Source: Puccinia triticina (lineage: Eukaryota > Basidiomycota > Pucciniomycetes > Pucciniales > Pucciniaceae). Taken from it: a DNA stretch of 64,000 nt. Positions 35,568 to 46,099 of this stretch are shown here, piece after piece; the first letter of the stretch is position 1, and the number at the start of each line of letters is the position of its first letter. The notes under the pieces were generated by a model. It was given only the letters and a program-made list of their open reading frames with translations, was not told where the DNA came from and made no database searches. The stretch spans positions 6,555,501-6,619,500 of the forward strand of contig NC_070559.1 of assembly GCF_026914185.1 (NCBI RefSeq). Direction: 5' to 3'. Made by a program: the position numbers and the translations under genes.

Positions 35568-36467
35568 TGTTAGAGGATAGCCGGATCATGGAGTTAGAGC
35601 CAAGATTACAAAACTAGATTCATGTACTTAGAGGCAAACCTAGTCTGTGATGTTGCGGAGGTTTCACCCGGTTAGGGCTTGTAGATACTACTTAGTCTGG
35701 ACGATCCCGCGCCCCGGCTCCAATCTTTTCCTCACCGAGATTGGAGACCGGGATTCACCAGCGACGGGACTGTATCGTCCAGGTTAGTAGCATTTATCTC
35801 TTTGTTTATCTTGCAATCTATACCGAGATTGGAGACCGGGATTCACCAGCGCCAACAGCTGACAGCGACGGGACTGTATCGTCCAGATCCCATTTGCCTA
35901 TACCCATAGGGCTAACTTAACACAAGTCCCCCCTGGTGGGAGCGCTGTGGCTGGCGGCGAAGCCGCCCCTCCCGCAGGGAGGGACTTGTGCATTATCCCA
36001 AATTTTACGCGGGAGCAGAAAGTTCATTTGGCTGAGAGGTTTTTAAAATTTTTATAGCTCCTCCCCCAGCCTCTCCACCAATATGCCCTATCTGTACCCT
36101 ATGCTACTTTTCTTTCTCTACATTTTGGTCTACTCAGATTTTTTCTATCTCAATCTGTTGACCTTTTCAAAAGATCAAAAATGCACAAGTCTTCCAAATG
36201 AGGCTCCACTTGTTTGGGACTCCAGGAGTTGTTTTTCTGGCTACAAGATAGATAAGTGGCTCAAATTGATTGCAAGAACAGAACCTACAGCTCTGTGTAT
36301 TCAGTTTTTCTATATTGGTTGGGATTTTTAGTGTAGCAGATCCTTTCTGCTCCTGCTTAAATCAAGACATAACTCATAAGCCTCTCCTGCGGAGAGCCCT
36401 CCGGGCGGGGTCCCCCGGACCCTCCGTTCAAGAGGCTTAGTTAAGCTAGCCCATAGGGCATCTTACA
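35568..36467 (+). mobile_element. 3' LTR of the copia element, split by an insertion
   Basis: Starts TGTTAGAGGATAGCC after a G9-10 run (polypurine tract) and ends CATCTTACA. Without the insertion at 35912-36449 and its duplicated target it is about 353 bases. It is shorter than the 5' LTR by one 104-base unit plus a 16-base deletion in another. No matching 5-bp target duplication was found around the whole element. Confidence 0.85.
35912..36449. mobile_element. MULE-like non-autonomous element inside the copia LTR
   Basis: 538 bases with short inverted ends (CTAACTTAAC / CTAGCTTAAC read inward) flanked by the 9-base duplication CCCATAGGG at 35903-35911 and 36450-36458. The uninterrupted site exists once in the 5' LTR near 31146. 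A 9-bp duplication is typical of Mutator-like elements. It contains no transposase. Confidence 0.85.
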
Positions 36468-36606
36468 CTTCCAGCGTGCGGTTCGTCCTCAACCCCTCCG
36501 CTGTTGCGCTTGCACAGTTTGAGGGGCTAAAGAGTGGGCCCCCCACGGGTCTGTAGCCTTTGCTGCGGGCCGGGGGCCTTCACGTCCATCACTTTTGACC
36601 CGCGCC

Positions 36607-37028
36607 AACACTGGGAAGTTACGCTATCCAGGTCGCTTGGATGTCATTTAGTTATCCAGTCCTACGTGGTGTGAAAAACAACATAAATAGAATCTGTGGG
36701 TGTCAAAAGAAAGCTTGAATTTTGCTTAACAAGATGAGCCCTAAGTCTTTCCAAGAAACTCCTATTTTTCATGTTGAAATATCATTTTTGTGACCAAAAA
36801 TTAGTTATCTGGGTAACTTAGGCTAGATAACTGATTTTTGATGACAAAAGTGATATTTCAAAAGCAAAAACATGAATTTCTTGGAAGAAATTAGGTCCCA
36901 TCATGTTGAGAAACATTTAAGCTTTCTTTTGACACCCACAGAGTCTATTTATGTTGTTTTTCACACCACTTAGGACTGGATAACTAAATGACATCCAAGC
37001 GACCTGGATAGCGTGACTTCCCAGTGTT
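36607..37028. mobile_element. Foldback element (422 bp, arms about 200 bp)
   Basis: The two halves are near-perfect inverted copies from AACACTGGGAAG inward, with about 20 bases between them, so the whole element folds into one hairpin. It is flanked by GCC on both sides, a possible 3-bp target duplication. No coding content. Confidence 0.85.
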
Positions 37029-37312
37029 GCCCGCGCGCTTGACGCGGGCTAGGTGTTGAGCCTGTGGGCACGGCTTTGCCGATGTTGGAAGGCTGATTGA
37101 TTTTTCTTCTCCATTATAAAATTGTGTTTTTCTTATGTAACCCTCTTTTTTGTATCCTGGTTTTTGTAGTGGGAAAACTCCACCTGTTTTTTTTTTGAAA
37201 TTTTGTTGATGGGGAAACCCTTGATTTTTTTTTTGCCATTTTGTATAATTGTAAGGGGGAACCCTTGATCTTAATTTTTTTTAATTGTGGCAAAACTGTG
37301 TCTTTAATAAAC
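37029..37312. other. GC-rich then T-rich spacer
   Basis: No gene seen. The left end is GC-rich and resembles the DNA left of the foldback; the right end has T-rich runs. Confidence 0.4.
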
Positions 37313-37526
37313 TTGGATTACATACTCAAAAGAGTTTGAAATATGTAGTTAAATACATAATAATAGCACATTGTAATAAAAGGTACAATATTAATTTAAT
37401 GACAGAGAATTGAACTCATGACTCTATGTACATGAGTCAATTACCAATGGAGTCTTTAAGCATTGGGTTATAAAACATATACTTCTCACTTGTAGACACA
37501 TGGACTTAGTGTCTCAGTGTCTGACA
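37313..37526 (-). mobile_element. Fragment of family A LTR
   Basis: Matches about 24835-25046, including the tRNA-like block and the terminal CTGACA. The rest of the LTR is missing. Confidence 0.85.
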
Positions 37527-37559
37527 ACTGGGGACTTGTCACGGGGGCGAGGGAACCGG

Positions 37560-38679
37560 TGTGGTATGCTTTATGGTATCCCATATGCCAAAATCAAAAT
37601 TTTCTGCTTTTCTTTCTTATTTCTATTAGTTTCACTCTTAATCTCCCTTTTCCTCTCATAAATCACTTAATACTCCTCAAGATTCAGCTTCTTGGGACAA
37701 ATTCACCCTTAGTCTTGCCTTACAGAACACTCATAATGGCACTCATTCAGAAGTTACATACTCTTACACACTCACAACACCCCTTACAACCTCAAACAGT
37801 TACACAATACACATTTACAACACTTAGTTACACACACGGTTACATAGATAGCTACATACATATTTACACATAGCTGCATCATCACTTACATACATACAGT
37901 GTACACATGCAGGCACACATGCAGGTACACATGCAGGTGCTAGCTGCATGTGATAGCTTGATGCACTAAGCTGCATGCACTAGTGGATTTTCATTGCATA
38001 ACAACAGCAGGTGACCTGGTTACAGCATGACTACACTAACATCCTGTCCTGACCAATCACACCTCCTGATTCAGCCTGCATGTCATAACCCATAATCACC
38101 TGTACAGTCCTGACCAATCACATTCACCCATTCAACATATGTACTAGCCAAAAACCCTCATGTACCTAGCTCAAATCTCTCATGTGGAGCTCCTCTGGAG
38201 CTAAAATCCCTCGCTGTTGTCTATAAAAGGAGGCTCTCCTCCCCTGTTGTAACTTTTGCCCAGCAGACTACCTGCACTCAGTTTCCCCTATAACAAAGTA
38301 CACAACTGCTCACTCCACAATATATCAGTCACCCTATATTTTGGTTTTACACACATTACAAAACACTTACACACGAAATAACAACTCTACACAACACTCA
38401 CATTACATAACACAAACCTCTGAGGGGTCCTCTTTGACCAACTATCACCTGGTTGAAGTCCAGACTCCTCACTCATAACACATTTTAGCAACTTCATCTC
38501 ACCCACTTTATAACAACAGTTATCTTTTGATAACACCCCACTATCACTACATTAAACCTGCCAATCTGAGATTGGTCGGCTTGTTTTAGTGTCTAGTGAA
38601 CCAGGAAAGGCAGAGGTTTCCTCATACATCCCTTTCCGCACTCAGCAAAAGGTTCTCAGGAACACTTTTGAGCTTTACA
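37560..38679 (+). mobile_element. Solo LTR, family B
   Basis: About 1120 bases from TGTGGTATGC to ..GAGCTTTACA, matching the interrupted copy at 44957-48166 in inverted orientation. CCGG stands on both outer sides (a 4-bp duplication, or ACCGG if the right boundary is moved one base). No adjacent internal retroelement coding region is visible. Confidence 0.8.
38053..38230 (+). promoter_or_regulatory. LTR promoter elements: two CCAAT boxes and a TATA box
   Basis: GACCAATCAC occurs at 38051 and again near 38112, and TATAAAAGG at 38222. The spacing is that of a polymerase II core promoter. The order is kept in the inverted copy near 45413-45590. Confidence 0.6.
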
Positions 38680-39189
38680 CCGGGGTTTGAGCCACACCCT
38701 AGACGCGCAGACTTAGCGGAACGGTTGGAGTAGGACTTTGGCGGGACACAAGGACGGACTGAATAGTGTGGACCAGTGCCAGGTGAACTGGGGCAGCGGA
38801 AGCAGATGACGTTGGGGCGGACGCACCAGGTAGAGACTGGGGCTGGAGGCTAGTCAGAGGGTGCGGGGGAACAGGTGTCTGAGACGTTCTAGGCTGGGAA
38901 GTGATTCATGCAGAGTTTGACGGGTGCGGGAAAAGGAAGGATGCGGGTGACGTCAGCTGGGAGTGGAGGAACAGGGACCTTTTGGGGGGCTTTTATCTGA
39001 CTTCAGCTTTGGGCATCCAATGCAATTCTTACAGTATTATTGAAGTTACTGCTGTACTGACGGAGTTTTGCATATTGCTATATCACGGAGAGTTTTCACA
39101 CGGAGTTCTACTGTGTGCAATTGGAGCGGCTGAAGCTTACACAAACTAGGTGGATCATATCAGGCTCATTGTGGAGTGCTGAAGAGGTT
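38680..39189. other. DNA right of solo LTR B, no gene
   Basis: GC-rich then mixed sequence with an open frame at 38901-39149 that has no recognisable domain. Confidence 0.4.
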
Positions 39190-39413
39190 ACAAGGGGGTT
39201 TCAAACATGGTGCAGGTCCCAGTTCAGAAAACCCAATCCTGGAAAACAAATATCCTGCACAAAGAATTTTTAATTTATTTCTGCATGTTTTTTGGATAAA
39301 ATTGGGTCCAAGTATGCAGGATGTGTTGCATTTGCGCCAATTTCCTGAATTTGGGGTTCCTGAAACAGGATCTGCACCACGTTTGAAACCCCCTTGTGGA
39401 AACCCAGCATTGG
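39190..39413. mobile_element. MITE (GGGGGTTTCAAAC family), copy 1
   Basis: About 224 bases with inverted ends GGGGGTTTCAAACATGGTGC / GCACCACGTTTGAAACCCCC. The same ends recur at 47167-47357. Confidence 0.75.
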
Positions 39414-40457
39414 TAACAATTCAAACCCGGAGTTATCTAGGAAAGGAGGTGTAGCGCCACTTCTCATCAGGCAACATGCTTTTATTTTGACACCGGCATG
39501 TTTATGATAAAAGAGAATTCCCAATATAACATAACTACTCAGTTTCGCTTCTGATTTATATGTGCTGGGTGGGAACAGGCAGGTACCCACCCCTTTTTTT
39601 CTGCAAAACCAGATACCTGCACCCACACCTAGAAACCACCAATGGGTAGCAGGACACATCTGTGGGTACCTGCAAACAGGTGCTGGGTATCCACAAACGG
39701 GTGCTGGGTACCAGGGGCCATCCCTAATGTGGGCCGTGGTCATCACACCATAATAATCAAATCTGTTAAACTGAATCATCAGGTGAGATGGGCTTTGCCA
39801 CATTAAAAAATTACACTCAGACTGAGCCTGGACATGATTGGGTTCATACTTCTAGGAGCCTCTAGGCAAGCCAATCAAGTGAGTTTTATAGGGAAATAGA
39901 AAGAGAAAGGAGGATGAGAAAAGAAAGAATTGTTTTTAGAAATCAAGAAATCTAAAAATTTGATTTGCAGTGGCGAAGCCGCCTTGGCCTCTAGTTATTA
40001 TTTAAATCCAAGTAACAGTTCCGCAGTAACTTGTCACATTTGGAAAAATTCTTGGATGCATTCATGGGGAAGACAGATTTAATAATAATCATTGTAAGCA
40101 TCCACCTCCATCTCACCTATCCTATTCCACATATTTTTGTTTGAACACATCAAACCAAATGTGAAATGGAGACTGGGGGGCTGTGGCTCCTCCTATCGGC
40201 AATTGTATTAAATTCTTGGATGGAGGTGACAGGATTCTTTGCTGCAGCAGACATCTTCAAAGGTTAAATTGACAAGACATTCTTCTTGGAGGTTGAAAGT
40301 GGCAAAGTGTTAGAGCTCACTTTATATAGGCCGTGGAGTTTCAGGTGAAGCTCCTTCTGAGCCAAGCTGGCCAAAGAAAACAGGAACTCTGTTGAGAAAA
40401 CCTCTCAATTGAATATAGTGAATTCAGGAGTTTTTGGAAAACAAAAGCTTCGGCGGC
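39414..40457. other. Repeat-rich spacer
   Basis: 39580-39720 has GGTACC/GGGTACCTGC words like those near the ends of the hAT element at 45718. No coding region is recognised. Confidence 0.4.
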
Positions 40458-41803
40458 TATGGAGGCCCTGACGCGCCAATCTTGCCATAAGAAATCAAAA
40501 ACCCTGATTTCCCGCCCCTTGAAATGACAAACTTGCCACAATTTTCTCAGAACATGCCCCTGGCCTGCCATACTTGCCAGGCTGATATTGATCTCATCCG
40601 CCATACATGCCAAGTTTCAGGAAGAATCACTGTTTCACGGTGTTGGGCCGCCAACTGTGCCACAACCGACCCCCAAGATGCTAGACTTGCCATCACCCTT
40701 CCCCAATCATCCGGCCCGCCCTGTGTCTCATCCCCTCCGCTCCCATACACGGAGCATGATACAAAATATACAGAATATAAGGCTATGCCCCATCGCTAAT
40801 GTTACCCTCATGGTAGGGCTGGACCCCGACCAAGGCCAGTCGGGTATACCTGACTATCCAACTGAGTCAGTGAGCAGGAGGATGTTTATATATCTCCCCC
40901 CGCACCACAGATGCCAACGCCGGCGCCAGCGTTGACTGACGCGTGTCCCGCGGCCCATCCGACTGTGTCGCATAGTCAGGTATACCCGACTGGCGGTCGG
41001 GGCTCAGCTGTAAACCTGGCTGCCTTGTCAAGAAGTCCTTTCGGCGAAGTCCTTTCGACGAGTTGGATATATGTACCCAGCTCGAGCTCGCTGGGATCCT
41101 TTCGTCCCACCCAGCGAGCTAGAATGACATCCCTTGCCGAGGAGTCCCCCCAGCAAGCTGAATGTGTCCAGCTCTTCGGGAGGACCTCCTTCGCCGAGCT
41201 GGATGCACATGTATCCTGCTCGCCAGGACCTCACCGAGCTGGATAAATATGTATCCAGCTCGCCGGGACCTGACCGGACCTGACGTATCCAGCTCAGCGA
41301 GGGAGGTCCTCCCGACGAGCTGGACACGATCAGCTCGCTGGGTGGACTCTCGCCGGGACCTTCCTTACCGAGCTGGGTGCATATATCCAGCTTGGCGAGA
41401 GAGGTCCTCCCGGCGAGCTGGACACATCCAGCTCGCGGGTTGGCTCACTTCTTTGACGGAAGGAATCCCTCCGGTCAGGGAGGTGTACATACCTCTTGAC
41501 CGGGGGAATCCCTCCGGTCAAGGAGGTATCAATGACTGAAGTCATCAAGGTATGTACCCAGGACCGATGATACATCTATGTTGGATAGGTTATGTGTTGA
41601 TGTGCGGACCCTTCCACATGCAGAAGCCCAATTTGCTCCTGAAACAATTGTAAGTGGGGGCATTGGAAGATTGCAGGAAGTTTTGTGTACTTGTATGGCA
41701 ACTCTGGCGCTTGGATTCATTGGAAAATGGATTTATCATTTTCAAAAATTTGTTTTTTGTTTTTTATTTGTTTTGGCATGATTGGCGTGTCAGGGCCTCC
41801 ATA
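40458..41803. mobile_element. Non-autonomous TIR element carrying a hairpin array
   Basis: 1346 bases with about 30-bp inverted ends (TATGGAGGCCCTGACGCGCC), flanked by GGCGGC on both sides (40452-40457 and 41804-41809), taken as the target duplication. Inside are a smaller foldback (about 40815-41020, arms with AGTCGGGTATACCTGACTAT) and the array listed next. No transposase. Confidence 0.75.
41020..41530. repeat. Hairpin minisatellite array 3 (GAGCTGGAT / ATCCAGCTC)
   Basis: Repeated GAGCTGGATACATAT..ATCCAGCTC palindromes alternate with AGGTCCTCCCGGCGAGCTGG units. It has the same build as array 2 (two alternating palindromes) but unrelated sequence. Confidence 0.8.
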
Positions 41804-42032
41804 GGCGGCAGGTACTGGCAGTATGACCGGTCGGCATGAATGATATATGAAAATGAAAAAAAGAAAATCAGATCGCTGGAGAGACCTTCCAAAGACAAAC
41901 AGTAAAAATGATCCCGAACCACTGGAAATATATTGAGGTTTGAAAAAGAAGCAAAAAAATCAAAATCTCGAAAATATGTATATCATCTTGAGAAAAATTG
42001 TTTCGGAGTCGGAAAATTCCTGTTTTGAGTGC

Positions 42033-42934
42033 TTATAATTGGACCCGGCAAGTTGGACACGTGGAGGATTCCCAGTTATTGAAGGTCTTTATCCATTCGT
42101 CGATGCATCTAGGATGGAAGTGGTGTGAGCAGCGTTTGTTATAGCTGACAAGTTCAATTTTTGGCCGATTGTTGTTATCAATGGTTGGTGGCGTATATTG
42201 TTCGAAGCAGATGTCACACGAACTGTGTTCCGGATCCAAGATACGGAAGTTCAATTCTTCCGGAAGCGGTGCTAGTAAGATTGAGTGTTCTGGATCAGTC
42301 ATGACAGAAGCACCAACTCTATTGTGATCTGGATTTCGATTGTTCTGAGCAGAATTAATGAGGCGTTTTGCTTCCTTGAACGGGATTGTGTTGCTCATCA
42401 GTTTCCTCCAAAATCTGGACAGCCATACCTCCCCCTCGGGCAGATATGAAGGGGGCATGTGTCCAAATATCTGAGTTTTAGTAGCGGCTTTGTCATCCAG
42501 AGGGGGTTCCAATAAAAATATATTCTTCCAAGATTGGTATAAATTGAGTAGATTTGTTGAGGTTTGTCGCACAGCAGAATGAATCGCTGAGGCGTCGCCC
42601 CATTCGGACCATTCAGCAGGAGAACCGTGCACTGTTTCTCTCTTTTTAGCTGATGATTCAGGCTGATAATCTCGGAGTGGTTGATAGACCCCCTGATAAT
42701 CACTATGAAGGTACTCAGATAATACTACTGAATCCGATTCCTCGTTATATCCGTTGAAATAGTCTGAGAAACGGATGTCTAAAATTCCTGTGTTAGCCAG
42801 TGGTAAATTTAGCCAAAGAAGGATAGCTGCCAGCTACCAGAAACAGTTTGAAGTAACAATTGATACAGTCAGTATGTTGAATTTACTTCCCGGATTCTAC
42901 AAGATGTTGGTCAACTCACAAAAAGGAAATCCAT
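42033..42934 (-). CDS. RING-H2 finger protein with predicted signal peptide
   Basis: Exon 1 (42934-42920) encodes only MDFLF and ends at a perfect GTGAGT donor. An 86-base intron ends ..CTGGTAG, and exon 2 (42833-42033) continues in phase to give 271 residues. The joined N-terminus, MDFLFLAAILLWLNLPLANT, has the form of a signal peptide. After a long linker the C-terminal 60 residues form a RING-H2: CDIC, then CSHHFHPRC (C-x-H-x2-H-x2-C), then CPTC. RING-H2 domains recruit E2 enzymes for ubiquitin transfer. No second membrane segment follows, so a secreted or lumenal E3-like protein is predicted. The gene stands alone between transposons. If the 5-codon exon is wrong, the start and the signal peptide are uncertain; the RING itself is secure. 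Confidence 0.8.
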
Positions 42935-43356
42935 GGCGGGTCAAAAGAATCAATTCTGTATGAAATCTGGAATTATTCAGATATGAAAAAAGATGAGTAG
43001 AATTCGTAAAACGTGATGCAGGCTTTTAGAAAGACCACTACTAGGAGTGCTTGTGTATTTATTCACATTTGGCTGGACTCCCTGGAGCAACAGATCATGT
43101 CATATCTGCTTCATCCCATCAGTTGAGGTATCCTGGAGCAACAGATCATGTCATGTCTGCTTCGTGCCGTCAGTTGAGGTATTTGAGGATTTCAAGTATG
43201 TTTCGAGTCAAATTATTTGCTCAAACTTCAGTGATACGAGTTGCTGAGATAACTATTACTAATAGCATATGATACATTAACCTGGATGTTACACTTTGAG
43301 ATCAGCTCCTTCGATAAGACCACGTAAGAGCATCTCTGACGGTCCGGGGGGCAGTT
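42935..43356. repeat. Upstream region of the RING gene with a tandem duplication
   Basis: 43080-43190 holds two direct copies of about 55 bases containing GGAGCAACAGATCATGTCAT. It probably includes the promoter of the RING gene. No other gene is seen. Confidence 0.6.
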
Positions 43357-44214
43357 TGTCAGCTCTGGTCTCTTATGTGACACGGAGTTGATAGATTTTA
43401 GTTACACGCTGTAGCGGCTGTAATAGCGGCCAGCAGTAAAAGTTGCCACACTATAATCTTTGAAGGCCAATGGGAATAAAACCACGCCTTGACGCTATAA
43501 AGCGGAGGGGCTAGCACCCTTATGTAAATAAGGGGACGCGACAATGACTCAAGCCTAGCGCCAGGGCTTACACAAGGAATGAGCACTTGTCTTCTAGGCT
43601 ACAGGTGTTATAACACCCACCTGTGCCTAGGGGAAAATACAGGAAGAGTATAGAATCTGTAAAAGGAAAAAAGGCCAGTAGATTATACAAACCCCACTCA
43701 CTTATATTTTAAAGTAAGGTAGTCAGGTTTGTATGTGTAATGATCTGGGGGGAAGATCTCTCCAGAAGAAAGACCCCCCTTTTATATTACAGGATCCAGA
43801 TCCTCCTTTGAGTCAAGGCCCCAGAGGGATCCTTAACTCCAAGGAGGGGGAGAGGATCACGGAATTTCAGGAGAGGGATTTACATAAATAGTTATGTAAT
43901 CTCTCTATTTGTATGTAAATTGCTCTTAATAAGGATAAATACATAGAGAGATAATCTTATCTCTCTCTGTATGTACAATATGTAATAAGTGTGAAATAAA
44001 GTTAATTACATACTCAAAAGAGTGTGAAACATGTAGTTAGATATATAATAATAGTACATTGTAATAAAAGGGACAATATTAATGTAATGAAAGGGAATTG
44101 AACTGATGACTCTATGTACATGAGTCAATTAATAATGGATTCTTTAACCATTGGGTTATAAGACAGGTACTTCTCAGTTGTAGACACATGGACTTAGTCT
44201 CTCAGTGTCTGACA
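43357..44214 (-). mobile_element. Solo LTR, family A, with CAGTT target duplication
   Basis: 858 bases, TGTCAG..CTGACA, flanked by CAGTT at 43352-43356 and 44215-44219. The 5-bp duplication shows a complete insertion event followed by loss of the internal region through LTR-LTR recombination. Confidence 0.93.
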
Positions 44215-44289
44215 CAGTTGGCCTGTGTTTCCCGGCCCGCAACCCACAGAAGTCGTGGCTCAGCTCCAAACTGGCACTGGGAGCACAAA

Positions 44290-44845
44290 CTTAACTAAGT
44301 CCCTCTATTGTCTGAGGCTTTGCCGGAGGGACTTATGACTTATCAGGAGTCTTGGCATGAGAGAAATTTGGGTTTTGGTGGTGTTTTTCTTTGAACCACC
44401 AGAACTCAGCTCTGATAATACCAAGTTTCTGGTGGATGGTACCCCTACATCTTCCCTTCCTTCTGATATAATTTCAGATCCCCTCTCCTCCATCTTCATC
44501 TCTCTTTTATTTTTTGAAAAGTCTCATTTTCAAAGAAATGGACCGGATCACACAGAAAAAGTCCGAGCGCGCTCAGCCAAAGCACTGTATTTTTATAGAA
44601 TTATTATTTTCTCAATAAAATGTTTAAAACATTTGATTCAATAAAAAGAGAATCTGAAAAATGTGGAAAATATGAGAAAAAGCATGTGATGTATAAAAAG
44701 TTGGTCTTGTGAATGATGGTTGAGAATTACATGAGATACGGCAGATGTAACAAAATGAGGACTGAAATATCCGGTTCTCTCACGCAAGAATTGCTGATAA
44801 GTCATAAGTCCCTCCGGCAAAGCCTCAGGCAGGCACTTAGTTAAG
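44290..44845. mobile_element. TIR element with about 56-bp inverted ends
   Basis: Both ends start CTTAACTAAG and share the inner part GAGGCTTTGCCGGAGGGACT, then TTATGACTTATCA. The terminal words resemble those of the MULE-like insertion at 35912. No clear target duplication and no transposase. The open frame on the plus strand at 44357 shows no domain. Confidence 0.8.
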
Positions 44846-46099
44846 TTTTCTTGGAGCGGCTATCCAACTGACAGATACCTCCAGTACTGTAAGACACTAA
44901 AAAAACAAATGCAAACCTGACAATAGGGAATGTGTCACTGGTGAGCTCTAGCACACTGTAAAGCTTAAAAGTGTTCTTGAGAAACTTTTGCTGAGTGCAG
45001 AAAGGGATGTATGAGGAAACCTCTGCCTTTCCTGGTTCACTAGATGCTGAAACAAGCCCACCAATCTCAGATTGGCAGGTTTAATGTAGTGATAGTGGGG
45101 TGTTATCAAAAGATAACTGTTGTTATAAAGTGGGTGAGAGGAAGTTGCTAAAATGTGTTATGAGTGAGGAGTCTGGACTTCAACCAGGTGATATTTGGCC
45201 AAAGAGGACCTCTCAGAGAGTTGTGTTATGTAAATGTAAGTGTTGTGTTGAGTTGTTATTTTGTGTGTAAGTGTTTTAATTTATGTAAACCCAAAATATA
45301 GAGCTACTGATATATTATGGAGTGAGCAGTTGTGTACTTTGTTATAGGGGAAACTGAGTGCAGGTAGTCTGCTGGGGGAACATTACAACAGGGGAGGAGA
45401 GCCTCCTTTTATAGACAGCAGTGAGGGATTTTAGCTCCAGAGGAGCACCACATGAGTTATTTTAGCTAGCTAAATGAGTGGGTTTGGCTAGTACATATAC
45501 TGAATGTGTGAATGTGATTGGTCAGGACTGTACATGTGATTATGGATTGTGATCTGCAGGCTGAATCAGGGGGTGTGATTGGTCAGGACAGTATGTTAGT
45601 GTAGTCATGCTGTAACCAGGTAGCCTGCTGTTGTCATGCAACAAAACTCCACTAGTGCATGCAGCTATCACATGCAGTTAGTACCTGCATGAGTGCCTGC
45701 ATGTGTACACTATATGTTAAAGAATGTCAATTGGTACCCGTGGCGGGTACCTAGTACCGCTTGGCGGGTACCGCCCGCACCGGCCCTGCACCCGTGAGGC
45801 GGTGCCGGGTGCGGCACTAGGTATGTACTTTTGGCCATAAAGCGGTGTGGTACCCAGGTACCACCCACAAGTACCGCCCATCACCATGGTCCTGCAGCCA
45901 GGTAGCCTGTTAAACTTTCAGACATGCATGAAGATGTTGTTGATGTTGAGCGAGCTTTTAGCTTTGGCTGGGATTACATGTCATCAAAGCAACACAGACT
46001 CAAGCCCGTCTCAATAAGCAGGGGGATGACCGTAGCCTTCCATTCGAAGAACAAGATGATAAAAGAGGGAGTCTTGGCTGCGTGGAAAGAGGGCATTAG

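Larger units (their letters stand above)
28106..39994. repeat. 30-bp inverted repeat pair 11.9 kb apart
   Basis: 28106-28135 (CTAGAGGCCAAGGCGGCTTC...) and 39965-39994 are inverted copies with one mismatch. They could be the ends of one large composite element holding the copia insertion, or ends of two separate elements of the same family. The flanks (..AGTTAA and TTATTA..) give no clear target duplication. Confidence 0.45.

Noticed and set aside
45730..45900. A GC-rich coding exon in the GGTACC-rich stretch
   Set aside because: It mirrors a similar stretch at 47580-47775 and lies just inside both ends of the hAT element, so it is a sub-terminal repeat.
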